Below, one piece after another: positions 55,842 to 64,000 of a stretch of DNA of 64,000 nt. This DNA comes from Microvirga puerhi (lineage in GTDB: Bacteria; Pseudomonadota; Alphaproteobacteria; Rhizobiales; Beijerinckiaceae), in contig NZ_JAIRBM010000007.1 in assembly GCF_020089865.1 (NCBI RefSeq), forward strand, positions 62,001-126,000, read 5' to 3'. A program made the translations under genes and the position numbers. The notes below the pieces were generated by a model. The model worked only from the letters and a program-made list of their open reading frames with translations, made no database searches and was not told the DNA's origin. The stretch's first letter is position 1; each line of letters starts with the position of its first letter.

Positions 55842-56917
55842 GGGGCGGTCTCTGCGACAGGTGCCCAGATCACCTGATCGATTCGCGAAGCGCCGGTGGC
55901 CAGCATCACGAGGCGATCGAATCCGAGCGCGATCCCGCTTGCCGGCGGCATGGCCGCGAGGGCGGCAAGGAAGTCTTCGTCGAGCGGATAGGCCTCGCCA
56001 TAGACGCGCATCTTCTCAGTCATTTCGCTCTCGAAACGCCGGCGCTGTTCCGCGGGATCGGTCAGTTCTCCGAAGGCATTGGCGAGTTCGACGCCGCAGG
56101 CAAAGAGCTCGAAGCGCTCGGCTACCCGTGGATCGTGGCTCGTCGGACGGGCAAGCGCCGCCTCGGTGACGGGATATTCGTCGAGAATGGTCGGGCGTCC
56201 CTGGCCGAGATGGGGCTCGATTTTCTCCACCAGGACCTTGCTGAAGAGATCCGACCAGGTGTCGTCGGGAGCCACGCGCAGCCCGGCGGCCTTGAGCGAA
56301 GCCGCCAGATGCTCCCGGTCCATGGCGCCGTCCCGGTCGATGGATGCCAGAAGGTTGATGCCGGCAAAGCGGTGAAAGGCTTCGGCCACGCTCAGCCGCT
56401 CCGGCTCCCGGAACGGATCGGACGTGCGACCCTGGTAGGTGAGGGTACGGGTGCGGGCCTGTTCTGCCGCCAGCCCGAGAAGCTCGGCGCAGTCATGCAT
56501 CAGGCTCTCATAGGGCTCATTCGCCCGGTACCACTCCAGCATCGTGAATTCCGGATGATGGAGGCTCCCTCGTTCCCGATCGCGGTAAACATGGGCGAAG
56601 CAGGAAATCTTCGTCTCTCCGGCGGCCAGAAGCTTCTTGCAGGCGAATTCCGGGGAGGTATGGAGAAAGAGCGGTGTCCGCGCCCCGCTCATGCCGAGGG
56701 CTTCGGTGGCGAAGGCATGGAGATGGGCCTCATTCCCCGGCGAGACCTGCAGCGTAGCCGTATCGACCTCGACGAAATCGCGCTCCACGAAGAAGCCGCG
56801 AAAAGCGGCCTGGATCCGGTTCCGGGCCAAAAGAAACGGCCGCCGGTCCGCATGGACGTGAGCGGTCCACCAGGGGGACGGCGCGGGCGAGGCGTTACTT
56901 CGGATCAAGGAAATCAC
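55838..56917 (-). CDS. epmA: EF-P--(R)-beta-lysine ligase EpmA
   Basis: EpmA is a shortened class II lysyl-tRNA-synthetase-like enzyme that attaches (R)-beta-lysine to EF-P. The core motifs VEVDTATLQVSPGNE, RDRERGSLHHPEFTMLEWY and ASGIALGFDRLVMLATGA are present and the anticodon-binding domain is absent. The 359-residue length is slightly above the usual 325, from a 25-residue N-terminal extension. The stop overlaps the epmB start (ATGA). The gene diverges from efp, so enzyme and target are encoded together. Confidence 0.93.
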   Translation of the reverse strand: MISLIRSNASPAPSPWWTAHVHADRRPFLLARNRIQAAFRGFFVERDFVEVDTATLQVSPGNEAHLHAFATEALGMSGARTPLFLHTSPEFACKKLLAAGETKISCFAHVYRDRERGSLHHPEFTMLEWYRANEPYESLMHDCAELLGLAAEQARTRTLTYQGRTSDPFREPERLSVAEAFHRFAGINLLASIDRDGAMDREHLAASLKAAGLRVAPDDTWSDLFSKVLVEKIEPHLGQGRPTILDEYPVTEAALARPTSHDPRVAERFELFACGVELANAFGELTDPAEQRRRFESEMTEKMRVYGEAYPLDEDFLAALAAMPPASGIALGFDRLVMLATGASRIDQVIWAPVAETAP

Positions 56918-57053
56918 TCGCGGGTTGGCCTGCAGGCTGGCGAATTTCGCAAAGATAGGCTAGTTGCGGCACCGAAAAGGTTTCTGTCGCGCCCCGACCG
57001 ACCGGATGGTCCGGCTTCCGGGACGCGCCTATCTGTCACAAGGAAAGCTTCCC

Positions 57054-57620
57054 GTGAAGGTCATCGCCTCAACGCTCCGCAAAGGCAACGTCGTCGACAT
57101 CGACGGCAGGCTCTATGTGGTCCTCACTGCCCAGAACATCCACCCTGGCAAGGGCACGCCGGTCACCCAGCTCGACATGCGCCGCATCTCAGACGGCGTG
57201 AAGGTCTCGGAGCGCTACCGGACCACCGAGCAGGTCGAGCGCGCCTTCGTGGAGGACCGTGAGCACACCTTCCTCTATGAGGATGGCGAGGGCTTCCATT
57301 TCATGAACCCCGAGACCTACGACCAGCTTGCCGTTCCGCAAGATATTCTCGGCGACCAGAAGGCCTATCTCCAGGAAGGCATGGCCGTGATGCTTTCGAC
57401 GCACAACGGCGTGCCGATTGCCATCGAGCTCCCCGCCCGTGTCACGCTGGAAATCGCCGAGACCGAGCCGGTGGTGAAGGGCCAGACGGCCTCGTCGTCC
57501 TACAAGCCCGCCATGCTGTCGAACGGCGTCCGCACCCTGGTGCCGCCCCACATTACGGCTGGCACCCGGGTCGTGATCATGACCGAGGACGGCTCCTACG
57601 TGGAACGCGCCAAGGACTAG
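57054..57620 (+). CDS. efp: Elongation factor P
   Basis: EF-P relieves ribosome stalling at polyproline. The 188-residue product has three beta-barrel domains, with domain I ending in the loop [10 protein letters not shown], where Lys33 is the modification site. A lysine there fits the EpmA/EpmB system encoded beside it rather than arginine rhamnosylation. The start is a GTG with AGGAAA nearby; in-frame codons further up lie in the divergent promoter region. A good terminator follows. Confidence 0.96.
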   Translation: MKVIASTLRKGNVVDIDGRLYVVLTAQNIHPGKGTPVTQLDMRRISDGVKVSERYRTTEQVERAFVEDREHTFLYEDGEGFHFMNPETYDQLAVPQDILGDQKAYLQEGMAVMLSTHNGVPIAIELPARVTLEIAETEPVVKGQTASSSYKPAMLSNGVRTLVPPHITAGTRVVIMTEDGSYVERAKD

Positions 57621-57665
57621 CCGCCCTTCGACATAGACCCGGCATCTCGTCGGGAAACCGTCGCG

Positions 57666-57712
57666 AAAGGATGGGCCTTTTCGGTGAATCCACGCCGAAT
57701 CGCCCATCCTTT
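57666..57712 (+). terminator. Terminator of efp
   Basis: AAAGGATGGGC and GCCCATCCTTT form an eleven-pair stem, and an inner TTCGG/CCGAA pairing extends it. It is followed by TTCTTTAT. It rules out an early start for the following gene. Confidence 0.85.
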
Positions 57713-57731
57713 TCTTTATCCAGGAGCTTCC

Positions 57732-58916
57732 ATGGCGAGCCTCGCTTTCAGTCCCATCAATCCTCTCGTTGCGGATGTCGGAAGCCCGCCTATCCCTGAA
57801 GCGCAGGCCTGGACCAAGCGTTACGACGGTGCTCGCGGTCCTCTCATCAATCTGTCGCAGGCAGTGCCGGGCAATGCGCCGCATCAGGGCTTGCTCGAAC
57901 GTCTCGCCGCCACGGCAGGATCGGCTGCCGGCGCACAATACGGACCCATCAACGGCGACGAGGGGCTGCGAGAGGCTTACGCGGCCGAGCTTTCACAGGT
58001 TTATGAGGGAAAGATTGCAGCGGCGGATACGGCCGTGACGGCGGGATGCAACCTGGCCTTCTTCGCCACGATGATGCTGCTTGCCCGCCATGGCGATGCA
58101 GTGCTCCTGCCGACGCCCTGGTATTTCAACCACCAGATGAGCCTCGACATGCTCGGCATCGAGCCGCGTCCGCTGCCGTGCCGGGCAGAGGCCGGGTTCG
58201 TCCCACGCGTGGAAGATGCGGAGGGCCTGATCGACGAAAAAGTGAAGGCCATCGTCCTCGTCACGCCCAACAATCCTACCGGTGCGGTCTATCCGGCGCA
58301 TGTCATCGAGGCTTTCGCGAATCTATGCCGCCGTCGGGGAATTTATCTCGTTATCGACGAGACTTATCGGGATTTCCTGCCAAAAGGGGTGAATCGAGCG
58401 CACGGGCTCTTTACCGGCGAAAGCTGGCGGGAGAACGTGATCCAGCTTTATTCCTTCTCGAAATCCTACGCGATTCCCGGCCATCGGATGGGCGCCGTCG
58501 TCGCCGATGCGAAACTGATCGAACAGGTGGCCAAGATTCTGGACTGCATCCAGATCTGTGCGCCGCGCACGGCGCAGAATGCTCTGTCCTGGGCGATTGA
58601 CGCCCTGCGCGACTGGCGTGAGGTCAATCGGCACGAGATCAATACCAGAGCACAGGTATTCCGCCGTGCGCTGGAGCCTTTGCCGGAATGGCGCATCGAA
58701 TCGGTCGGCGCCTATTTTGCCTATCTGCGCCATCCCTTCGACGGGAAATCCGCGCAGGCCGTCGCCGAAAAATTGGCCGTCGAGCGAGGAGTCTTGTGCC
58801 TGCCGGGAAGCTATTTCGGTCCCGGCCAGGATCAGCATCTGCGCGTCGCTTTCGCCAATGTCGGCGCGGACGTGCTCGCCGGCCTGACGGACCGGTTCCG
58901 CAATCTTTCCCTCTGA
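57732..58916 (+). CDS. PLP-dependent class I/II aminotransferase
   Basis: The 394-residue enzyme has the aspartate-aminotransferase fold. Visible motifs are NLSQAVPGNAPHQG, the NNPTGAVYP active-site segment, VIDETYRDF and the PLP lysine in YSFSKSYAIPGHRMG. I start at MASLAFSP, with AGGAG upstream, since an earlier in-frame ATG lies within the efp terminator. The substrate is unclear: the sequence is nearer to aspartate/aromatic-type or kynurenine-type aminotransferases than to a specific named group. It is alone on its strand unit, with efp before and a GppA-like gene after. Confidence 0.88.
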   Translation: MASLAFSPINPLVADVGSPPIPEAQAWTKRYDGARGPLINLSQAVPGNAPHQGLLERLAATAGSAAGAQYGPINGDEGLREAYAAELSQVYEGKIAAADTAVTAGCNLAFFATMMLLARHGDAVLLPTPWYFNHQMSLDMLGIEPRPLPCRAEAGFVPRVEDAEGLIDEKVKAIVLVTPNNPTGAVYPAHVIEAFANLCRRRGIYLVIDETYRDFLPKGVNRAHGLFTGESWRENVIQLYSFSKSYAIPGHRMGAVVADAKLIEQVAKILDCIQICAPRTAQNALSWAIDALRDWREVNRHEINTRAQVFRRALEPLPEWRIESVGAYFAYLRHPFDGKSAQAVAEKLAVERGVLCLPGSYFGPGQDQHLRVAFANVGADVLAGLTDRFRNLSL

Positions 58917-59025
58917 CACTCTCCCTCTGCGCCGCTCAAAACTTGTCCCCGACCCTTGGCAGAGGGCTGGACGGGTTGTTACTCTCCGGTCCAACAGGCA
59001 TCCATCCGATGCCAGGGATAGTAGT

Positions 59026-60147
59026 TTGACTGTTAAGTACGATGCGATTGTCGACGCGGAGGGAGATCGGCCGACTTCGCTAGCGGAGCCCATGAGGGAT
59101 TCTCCATGGCGCGCGGATCGCAATCATATGCCAGAAGGCCGTCGGAATGGACGCCGGCGCCCGTCGCGCAGCTATGCGGCGCTCGACCTCGGCACGAATA
59201 ATTGCCGGCTGCTGATCGCGGAGCCTGCACATTTCGGCTTTCGAGTCGTCGATGCGTTTTCGCGAATCGTGCGCCTTGGCGAGGGTTTGGGCTTCGGCAA
59301 TCATCTGAGCGCGGATGCCATCGAGCGGACCATCGATGCCCTGCGTGTCTGCCGTGACAAGATGGCGGCAAAGGATGTCTTGCGCGCCCGTCTCGTCGCA
59401 ACGGAAGCCTGCCGCCTCGCATCCAATGGATCGGCCTTTATCGAACGCGTGCGGAGCGATCTCGACCTCGAACTCGAAATCGTCGATCGCAAGACGGAAG
59501 CCTATCTGGCCGTGACCGGCTGCGCGTCCCTGGCCGATCCCAAGGCACACTCGGTGATCGTGTTCGACATCGGCGGAGGCTCTACGGAGATCGCGTGGCT
59601 CGACGGAGTTGCTCCGCATATGTTCGCCGATCCCTGCAAGCGCATTCGCGCGTGGGATTCGCTCCCAGTCGGCGTCGTCACGCTGGCGGAGCGTCGTGGC
59701 GGTATCGATGTGACGCCTGAGACTTTCGAAGGCATGGTCGAGGAGGTCACGGAGCTTCTGATCGATTTTGCGCTCGTGGCGGCGGAAGCGGGGCGGGCAC
59801 CGAACTTTCACCTTCTCGGCACTTCCGGCACCGTGACCACCGTCGGCGGCATTCACTTAGGCCTCGCTCGGTACGATCGCCGCCGCGTCGACGGCATGTG
59901 GATGGACAATGAGGACATCACGGCCGTGATCGAGAGGCTGCTCGCCTCGGATTTTCAGCAGCGCGCGGCAAACCCTTGCATCGGGAAGGATCGTGCCGAT
60001 CTGGTGCTTGCCGGCTGCGCCATTCTGGAGGCGATCCGGCGGGCTTTTCCCTCTGATCGGTTGCGGATTGCGGATCGCGGTCTGCGCGAAGGAATTTTGA
60101 TGAATATGATGCGTGAAGACAGTGTCTGGCGGGAGAATCGCCGGTGA
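59026..60147 (+). CDS. Ppx/GppA family phosphatase
   Basis: The 373-residue protein is of the Ppx/GppA family, with an actin-like ATPase fold. The phosphate-binding motifs [14 protein letters not shown] and [15 protein letters not shown] are present. Family members degrade polyphosphate or pppGpp; this short form, encoded next to rlmE, may be the single-domain type and its substrate is not settled. The first 45 residues are arginine-rich and poorly conserved, so the TTG start chosen (with AGGGA upstream) may be too early; [10 protein letters not shown] is an alternative. It overlaps rlmE by four bases. Confidence 0.88.
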   Translation: MTVKYDAIVDAEGDRPTSLAEPMRDSPWRADRNHMPEGRRNGRRRPSRSYAALDLGTNNCRLLIAEPAHFGFRVVDAFSRIVRLGEGLGFGNHLSADAIERTIDALRVCRDKMAAKDVLRARLVATEACRLASNGSAFIERVRSDLDLELEIVDRKTEAYLAVTGCASLADPKAHSVIVFDIGGGSTEIAWLDGVAPHMFADPCKRIRAWDSLPVGVVTLAERRGGIDVTPETFEGMVEEVTELLIDFALVAAEAGRAPNFHLLGTSGTVTTVGGIHLGLARYDRRRVDGMWMDNEDITAVIERLLASDFQQRAANPCIGKDRADLVLAGCAILEAIRRAFPSDRLRIADRGLREGILMNMMREDSVWRENRR

Positions 60148-60830
60148 ATACTCCCAAGTCCGGATCGGGCACCCGGACCCTGAAGCAGCGGGTCAAGACA
60201 GCGAACAAGCGCTCCCTTTCCTCACAGAAATGGCTCGAACGTCAGCTCAATGATCCCTATGTGGCGAAGGCCAAGCGCGAGGGCTACCGTTCCCGCGCCG
60301 CGTTCAAGCTTCTGGAGATCGACGAGAAGTATCACATCCTCAAGCCGGGGCAGCGCGTCGTCGATCTTGGCGCCGCGCCCGGAGGTTGGGCCCAGATCGC
60401 GGCGAAGAGGGTCGGTGCCAAGGGAAAGGTCGTCGGCATCGATCTTCTGCCGATCGATCCGCTTCCCGGGGTGGAGTTCATCCAGCTCGACTTCCTCGAC
60501 GATACCGCGCCTGCGAAACTGATCGACATGCTCGGCGGCCAGGCGGACATCGTGATGTCGGACATGGCGGCCAACACCACGGGCCACAAGAAGACCGATC
60601 ACCTGCGCATCATGGGCCTCGCGGAGGCGGCGGTCGAATTCGCCCGCGAGATTCTTGCTCCGGACGGCGTCTTCATCGCGAAGGTGTTTCAGGGCGGGAC
60701 AGAGAGCCAGCTCCTTGCGGATCTGAAACGGGATTTTGCAGTCGTGCGGCACGTAAAGCCTGCGGCAAGTCGCGCGGATTCGTCTGAGCTCTATGTGATG
60801 GCTACCGGTTTTCGCGGCACTGCGAGGTAG
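60144..60830 (+). CDS. rlmE: 23S rRNA 2'-O-ribose methyltransferase RlmE
   Basis: RlmE (FtsJ/RrmJ) methylates the 2'-OH of U2552 in 23S rRNA. The substrate-contacting [19 protein letters not shown] and SAM loop [13 protein letters not shown] are present, and the K-D-K-E catalytic set can be placed with Asp in [10 protein letters not shown] and Lys in FIAKVFQGG. The start is a GTG overlapping the upstream stop (GTGA). The length of 228 residues is the norm plus a short basic N-terminus. The Ppx-RlmE pairing is one I know from alphaproteobacteria. Confidence 0.95.
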   Translation: MNTPKSGSGTRTLKQRVKTANKRSLSSQKWLERQLNDPYVAKAKREGYRSRAAFKLLEIDEKYHILKPGQRVVDLGAAPGGWAQIAAKRVGAKGKVVGIDLLPIDPLPGVEFIQLDFLDDTAPAKLIDMLGGQADIVMSDMAANTTGHKKTDHLRIMGLAEAAVEFAREILAPDGVFIAKVFQGGTESQLLADLKRDFAVVRHVKPAASRADSSELYVMATGFRGTAR

Positions 60831-60886
60831 GCGGCGTCCACCCGACGCGACCGTTTCTCCAGTGCGAAAACGAAGGGGAAGGGCGC

Positions 60887-61822
60887 ATGGTCTATAAGGT
60901 GGGCATCATCGGTTTCGGCAAGATCGCACAGGATCAGCACCTCCCTGCCATCCGCGCGAATCCCAATTTCGAGCTGACGGCAGTCGCGAGTCAGCGCGGC
61001 CTGAAGCCCAACGAGGCAAAGCATACTTTCACGGATTACCGCGAGATGCTTCGAGACCTTCGGGATCTCGACGCCGTCGCCATCTGCACACCGCCCCAGG
61101 TCCGACATACCATTGCCCGTGAGGCGCTGGAGGCGGGAAAGCATGTGCTGCTCGAGAAGCCGCCTGCCGCGACTTTGAGCGAACTCGAAGATCTCCGGCG
61201 CATCGGTCACGACATGCGCAAGGTGGTCTTCACGACATGGCATGCGCAATACAACAAGGGCGTCGACATCGCTCGGGACACGCTCGCCGGGCGAACCGTG
61301 AAACGCCTCGTCGTCACCTGGAAGGAGGACGTGCGCCATTGGCATCCGGGCCAGCAGTGGATCTGGCAGGCGGGCGGCTTCGGCGTCTTCGATCCCGGCA
61401 TCAACGCGCTGTCGATCGTCACCAAGATCATGCCGCAACCGGTTTTCATCAAGCAATCGGATCTCCAGTTCCCGGCGAACCGGGACGCTCCCATCGCGGC
61501 GGAGCTTCAGTTCTCGACCGGCGTGGAGGGGGCCGATCTTCGGGCCGTCTTCGACTGGCGCCAGACCGGCCCTCAGACATGGGATATCGAGATCGATTGC
61601 GAAGGCGGTCCCCTGATGAAGCTGTCCCTCGGCGGCCGGCGCCTTGAGGTCGACGGGGAAATCGTTGCGGACGAGAGCGACGATGAATATCCCCAGATCT
61701 ATCGCCGCTTCGAGGAGTTGTTGGCTTCAGGACAGTCGGAAGTGGACGAGGCCCCATTCCGGCTGGTGGGAGATGCCTTCATGATCGGGCGAAGAGTCCA
61801 GGTCGAGCCATTCCAGGACTAG
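60887..61822 (+). CDS. L-arabinose/D-galactose 1-dehydrogenase (Gfo/Idh/MocA family)
   Basis: The 311-residue NAD(P)-dependent oxidoreductase begins MVYKVGIIGFGKIAQDQHLP, its Rossmann fold. The sequence closely follows Azospirillum L-arabinose 1-dehydrogenase from memory: LLEKPPAATLSELE, WKEDVRHWHPGQQWIWQ, FGVFDPGINALSIVT and the acidic end. It should oxidise L-arabinose or D-galactose to the lactone in a non-phosphorylated pathway. No other pathway gene is adjacent, so a promiscuous role is possible. A 56-base gap separates it from rlmE. Confidence 0.82.
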   Translation: MVYKVGIIGFGKIAQDQHLPAIRANPNFELTAVASQRGLKPNEAKHTFTDYREMLRDLRDLDAVAICTPPQVRHTIAREALEAGKHVLLEKPPAATLSELEDLRRIGHDMRKVVFTTWHAQYNKGVDIARDTLAGRTVKRLVVTWKEDVRHWHPGQQWIWQAGGFGVFDPGINALSIVTKIMPQPVFIKQSDLQFPANRDAPIAAELQFSTGVEGADLRAVFDWRQTGPQTWDIEIDCEGGPLMKLSLGGRRLEVDGEIVADESDDEYPQIYRRFEELLASGQSEVDEAPFRLVGDAFMIGRRVQVEPFQD

Positions 61823-61998
61823 AATCGGCCCCTGCGGAACCTATTGCGCCGTATCGGCATAGTTTACGCACTCGCCTGCCGAGGCATGGCGGGAGCGTGG
61901 CGGGTGTTCGCCGGCATCGACAGACGGCCCATCGTCCGCGGCGCTGCCCCTCTCGGTAGGGCCTGAGGAGTGCGGACTTGAAATGGGGTCGATCAATC

Positions 61999-62496
61999 AT
62001 GAAACGGCATCTTTTCCTTTCCACCCTTCTAACCTGCGCCATCGGAGCCGTCGGGCTGTCGGCGGCGCCGGCATCTGCGCTCACCATGAAGGAATGCAGT
62101 GCCAAGTATAAGGAAGCTCAGTCCGCCGGGACTTTGGGGACCATGAAGTGGAACGACTTCCGGAAGACGCAATGCGCTGCGAACGCACCGGGAGCCGCCG
62201 CAACGACGACGAGCCCCGCCGCGCCTGCTACCACCGGAGCCGTCGCGGCTCCTCAGAAGCAGCCGAGCGCCGTAACTGCTCAGCCGGCTGCGCCGGCCAT
62301 GAAAGGGAATGCGGTCTTCCCGTCCGCCGTCTCGACGAAATATTCCTCTGAATCGGCCGGAAAGGCCCGCATGCATACCTGCCTCGACCAATACAAGGCC
62401 AACCAGGCCGGTGGCGCCAACGGCAATGGCGGCCTCAAATGGATCGAGAAGGGCGGCGGCTATTACTCTCAGTGCAATGCGCATCTGAAAGGCTAG
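61999..62496 (+). CDS. Secreted protein with two cysteine repeat units
   Basis: The 165-residue product has a signal peptide to about residue 27 (SAAPASA). Two similar units follow: ECSAKYKEAQSAGTLGTMKW with NDFRKTQC near residues 32-59, and TCLDQYKANQAGGANGNGGL with KWIEKGGGYYSQC near residues 126-158. Each has a Cys-x-x-(K/Q)-Y start, a Gly-rich turn, KW and a closing Cys. They are joined by an Ala/Pro/Thr-rich linker. Single units occur in several Rhizobiales proteins of unknown function. The ATG has no clear ribosome site. Confidence 0.75.
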   Translation: MKRHLFLSTLLTCAIGAVGLSAAPASALTMKECSAKYKEAQSAGTLGTMKWNDFRKTQCAANAPGAAATTTSPAAPATTGAVAAPQKQPSAVTAQPAAPAMKGNAVFPSAVSTKYSSESAGKARMHTCLDQYKANQAGGANGNGGLKWIEKGGGYYSQCNAHLKG

Positions 62497-62513
62497 CGAG
62501 CACCGCGCTTTGA

Positions 62514-62550
62514 GGTCGGTCGCAGGAACAGTCGTTCGCCGCGACCGACC
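62514..62550. terminator. Hairpin between convergent genes
   Basis: GGTCGGTCGC and GCGACCGACC pair over ten bases around a 17-base loop. It lies between the stop codons of the secreted protein and the dienelactone hydrolase, suggesting a shared terminator, though no T-run is present. Confidence 0.5.
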
Positions 62551-62560
62551 GGTCTGTTCA

Positions 62561-63418
62561 TCAGACCTCGTACTTCTTCAGGAACGCGACTGTCCGGCGC
62601 CAGGCGAGATCCGCTGCTTCCTTGTCGTAGCGGGCGGTGTTGGTGTCATTGTTGAAGGCGTGGTTGGCACCCTCGTAGACATAGACCTCATAGGTCTTGC
62701 CGGCCTTCTTGAGAGCTTCCTCGTAGGCCGGAATTCCTGCGTTGATGCGGTCATCCAGACCACCGTAGTGCAAAATCAGAGCGGCCTTGATCTTCGGCAC
62801 ATCGTCCGCTTTCGGCTGGGCGCCATAATAGGCAGCCCCTGCCGAGAGATCCGGGTCTGCCACCGCGAGGTTGTTGACCGCGCCACCACCCCAGCAGAAG
62901 CCTACGGCGCCGACCTTTCCGTTCCCACCCGACACGTTTTTCAGGTATGCGACCGCCGCCCGGCTGGAGGCGAGGATCTCCGGCTGCTTGAGTTCCGCGA
63001 TCATGTCGCGACCCTTGTCCTCATCCGCAGGCGTGCCGCCCTTCGGAGACAGGTAGTCGAGCCCCAGCGCGATGAAGCCTTCGGTCGCCAGGCGCCGTGT
63101 CACATCCTTGATGTGAGGATTGAGGCCCCTGTTCTCATGGATGACCAGGACGGTGGGGAGCTTGTCGCTGCTGCCCTTGGGGCGGACGAGATAGCCCTTC
63201 AGACCCTGTACGCCCGGAATGTCGACCATTTCCGCCGTGATGCGCGGATCGTTCTCCTGGATGGTGTCGGCCTTGGCATAATTGTTCTGAAGGACGGGCA
63301 GAATGGCGGTTGCCGCCGCGACGCTGCCCGCGAGACTGGCGAGCCGGTCGAGGAACGTGCGGCGATTCATGCCGCCATGGGTGAAGTTGTCGTAAAGGTC
63401 GATGATGCGCTGGTCCAA
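62561..63418 (-). CDS. Dienelactone hydrolase family protein (YghX type), Tat-exported
   Basis: The 285-residue alpha/beta hydrolase matches the YghX branch of dienelactone hydrolases, including its N-terminal DLYDNFTHGG. The twin-arginine signal NRRTFLDRLASLAGSVAA indicates export by Tat. VVIHENRGLNP-like VLVIHENRGLNPHIKDVTRR precedes the nucleophile elbow GFCWGGG, where Cys is the catalytic residue, and the His lies in YEGANHAFNND. The physiological substrate is unknown. It is the only gene of its strand unit besides the downstream MFS gene. Confidence 0.88.
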   Translation of the reverse strand: MDQRIIDLYDNFTHGGMNRRTFLDRLASLAGSVAAATAILPVLQNNYAKADTIQENDPRITAEMVDIPGVQGLKGYLVRPKGSSDKLPTVLVIHENRGLNPHIKDVTRRLATEGFIALGLDYLSPKGGTPADEDKGRDMIAELKQPEILASSRAAVAYLKNVSGGNGKVGAVGFCWGGGAVNNLAVADPDLSAGAAYYGAQPKADDVPKIKAALILHYGGLDDRINAGIPAYEEALKKAGKTYEVYVYEGANHAFNNDTNTARYDKEAADLAWRRTVAFLKKYEV

Positions 63419-63454
63419 CGGAGCCTCCCAGGTCTTGGCGTCGGGGGCTCAACC

Positions 63455-64000
63455 TTAAGGCGCTTCGATCCCATCGCCCAAGCCGGTGGCGGGCTGTTGA
63501 CGCTTCAAAGCTTTGTGACCGGACATCTCGGCTCCGGCATCGTGGGGCAGTCTCATGAAGGCGAAGGTCGACAGGCTTGCGATCGCTGCGACGATCCAGA
63601 AGGCCGGGCCGAAATCCTTGGCCACGATCGTCGGCGAGCCGTGGAGCTGGGACGCCGTTTCGAGGGCGAAGGCGCCGAGCGCGACACCCATGCTGAGAGC
63701 TAGTTGTTGTGCGACGCCCGACAGGCTCGTCGCCGAGCTCATGTCGCGGTTCGAGACCTCGGCATATGCGATGGCGTTGAGGCTCGTGAACTGCAGGGAT
63801 CGGAAGCACCCGCCGACGAAAAGGATGATCATGATCAGCCAATGGGGCGTGGTGGGCGTGAAGAAGCCGTTGGCGGCGAGGAAAGCTGCGCCAATGATGG
63901 CATTGATCGTGAGAAGGCGCCTGAAGCCCACATGCTCCAGAATCCGCTTGGCCAGGGTCTTCATGAACAGCGCGCCGACGGCGGCGATGAAGGTCAGCGA
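63455..64000 (-). CDS. MFS transporter, C-terminal part, cut by the window
   Basis: The reading frame stays open to the window edge, so only the last 181 residues are seen. They contain five hydrophobic segments and resemble DHA2 (EmrB/QacA-type) multidrug exporters, with FRSLQFTSLNAIAYAEVSNR and DMSSATSLSGVAQQLALSMG, the family's C-terminal hallmark. An internal ATG at 63964 is not a start. The gene is 36 bases before the dienelactone hydrolase gene in the direction of reading from outside, and its start lies beyond 64000. Confidence 0.8.
   Translation of the reverse strand, partial: SLTFIAAVGALFMKTLAKRILEHVGFRRLLTINAIIGAAFLAANGFFTPTTPHWLIMIILFVGGCFRSLQFTSLNAIAYAEVSNRDMSSATSLSGVAQQLALSMGVALGAFALETASQLHGSPTIVAKDFGPAFWIVAAIASLSTFAFMRLPHDAGAEMSGHKALKRQQPATGLGDGIEAP

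Overview
The window reads as a chromosomal segment of a high-GC alphaproteobacterium of the Hyphomicrobiales (Rhizobiales), most like Methylobacteriaceae such as Microvirga or Methylobacterium. The evidence is the set of lineage-typical genes (AapJQMP transporter, PopZ, DivK, EipB/DUF1849, DUF1489, DUF3572), GGAAC-N17-CGTT sites like those of the general-stress sigma factor EcfG, and Rhizobiales-style palindromic intergenic repeats. The genus is inferred from gene content, not from any database search.

Layout. 0.06-5.2 kb: a complete general L-amino-acid ABC transporter (aapJQMP) and a LysE-type exporter. 5.4-8.6 kb, minus strand: mercaptopyruvate sulfurtransferase, a free-standing alanyl-tRNA editing protein and a photolyase. 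8.7-15 kb: tRNA-Asn, tRNA-Cys, a Pcm-like methyltransferase, tolC, popZ and valS. 15.1-22.7 kb: mntH with a putative manganese operator, a biotin-dependent carboxylase alpha subunit with DUF1489, small unknown genes, a membrane-anchored J-protein and a D,D-carboxypeptidase with a SPOR domain. 22.8-27.5 kb: a phasin with a strong PhaR-type operator and promoter, clpS-clpA, and two membrane proteins. 27.5-35.9 kb: a ridA-GDPD-FemAB-like-diguanylate cyclase run, eipB, DUF3572-dinB, divK without pleD, a roughly 1 kb gene-poor stretch with a candidate structured RNA, and rpmG. 36-48.7 kb: rnr-DUF983-NUDIX, parE, topA-mgtC, aidB and a PAP2 phosphatase, almost all minus strand. 48.8-52.8 kb: pyrB, an inactive dihydroorotase homologue, plsY and dprA as one tight operon. 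53-64 kb: an AEC transporter, arfB, epmB-epmA divergent from efp, an aminotransferase, ppx/gppA-like-rlmE, a sugar 1-dehydrogenase, a secreted repeat protein, a dienelactone hydrolase and the 3' part of an MFS transporter cut by the window edge.

How the genes fit together. Most are core housekeeping genes: translation (valS, efp with its lysylation enzymes, arfB, rlmE, rpmG, AlaX), DNA and RNA topology or turnover (topA, parE, dinB, dprA, rnr), protein quality control (clpS-clpA, Pcm-like), envelope (tolC, D,D-carboxypeptidase, eipB, plsY) and cell-cycle polarity (popZ, divK). I see no prophage, insertion sequence, CRISPR array or defence island, and no clear undescribed multi-gene system. 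The best leads are regulatory or structural: a short minus-strand RNA gene next to rnr with an EcfG-type promoter and a strong terminator, a second EcfG-type promoter at a 64-residue membrane protein, tandem PhaR-like sites embedded in the phasin promoter, a perfect dyad at mntH, a multi-hairpin element after divK, and a pyrB partner that has lost dihydroorotase metal ligands.
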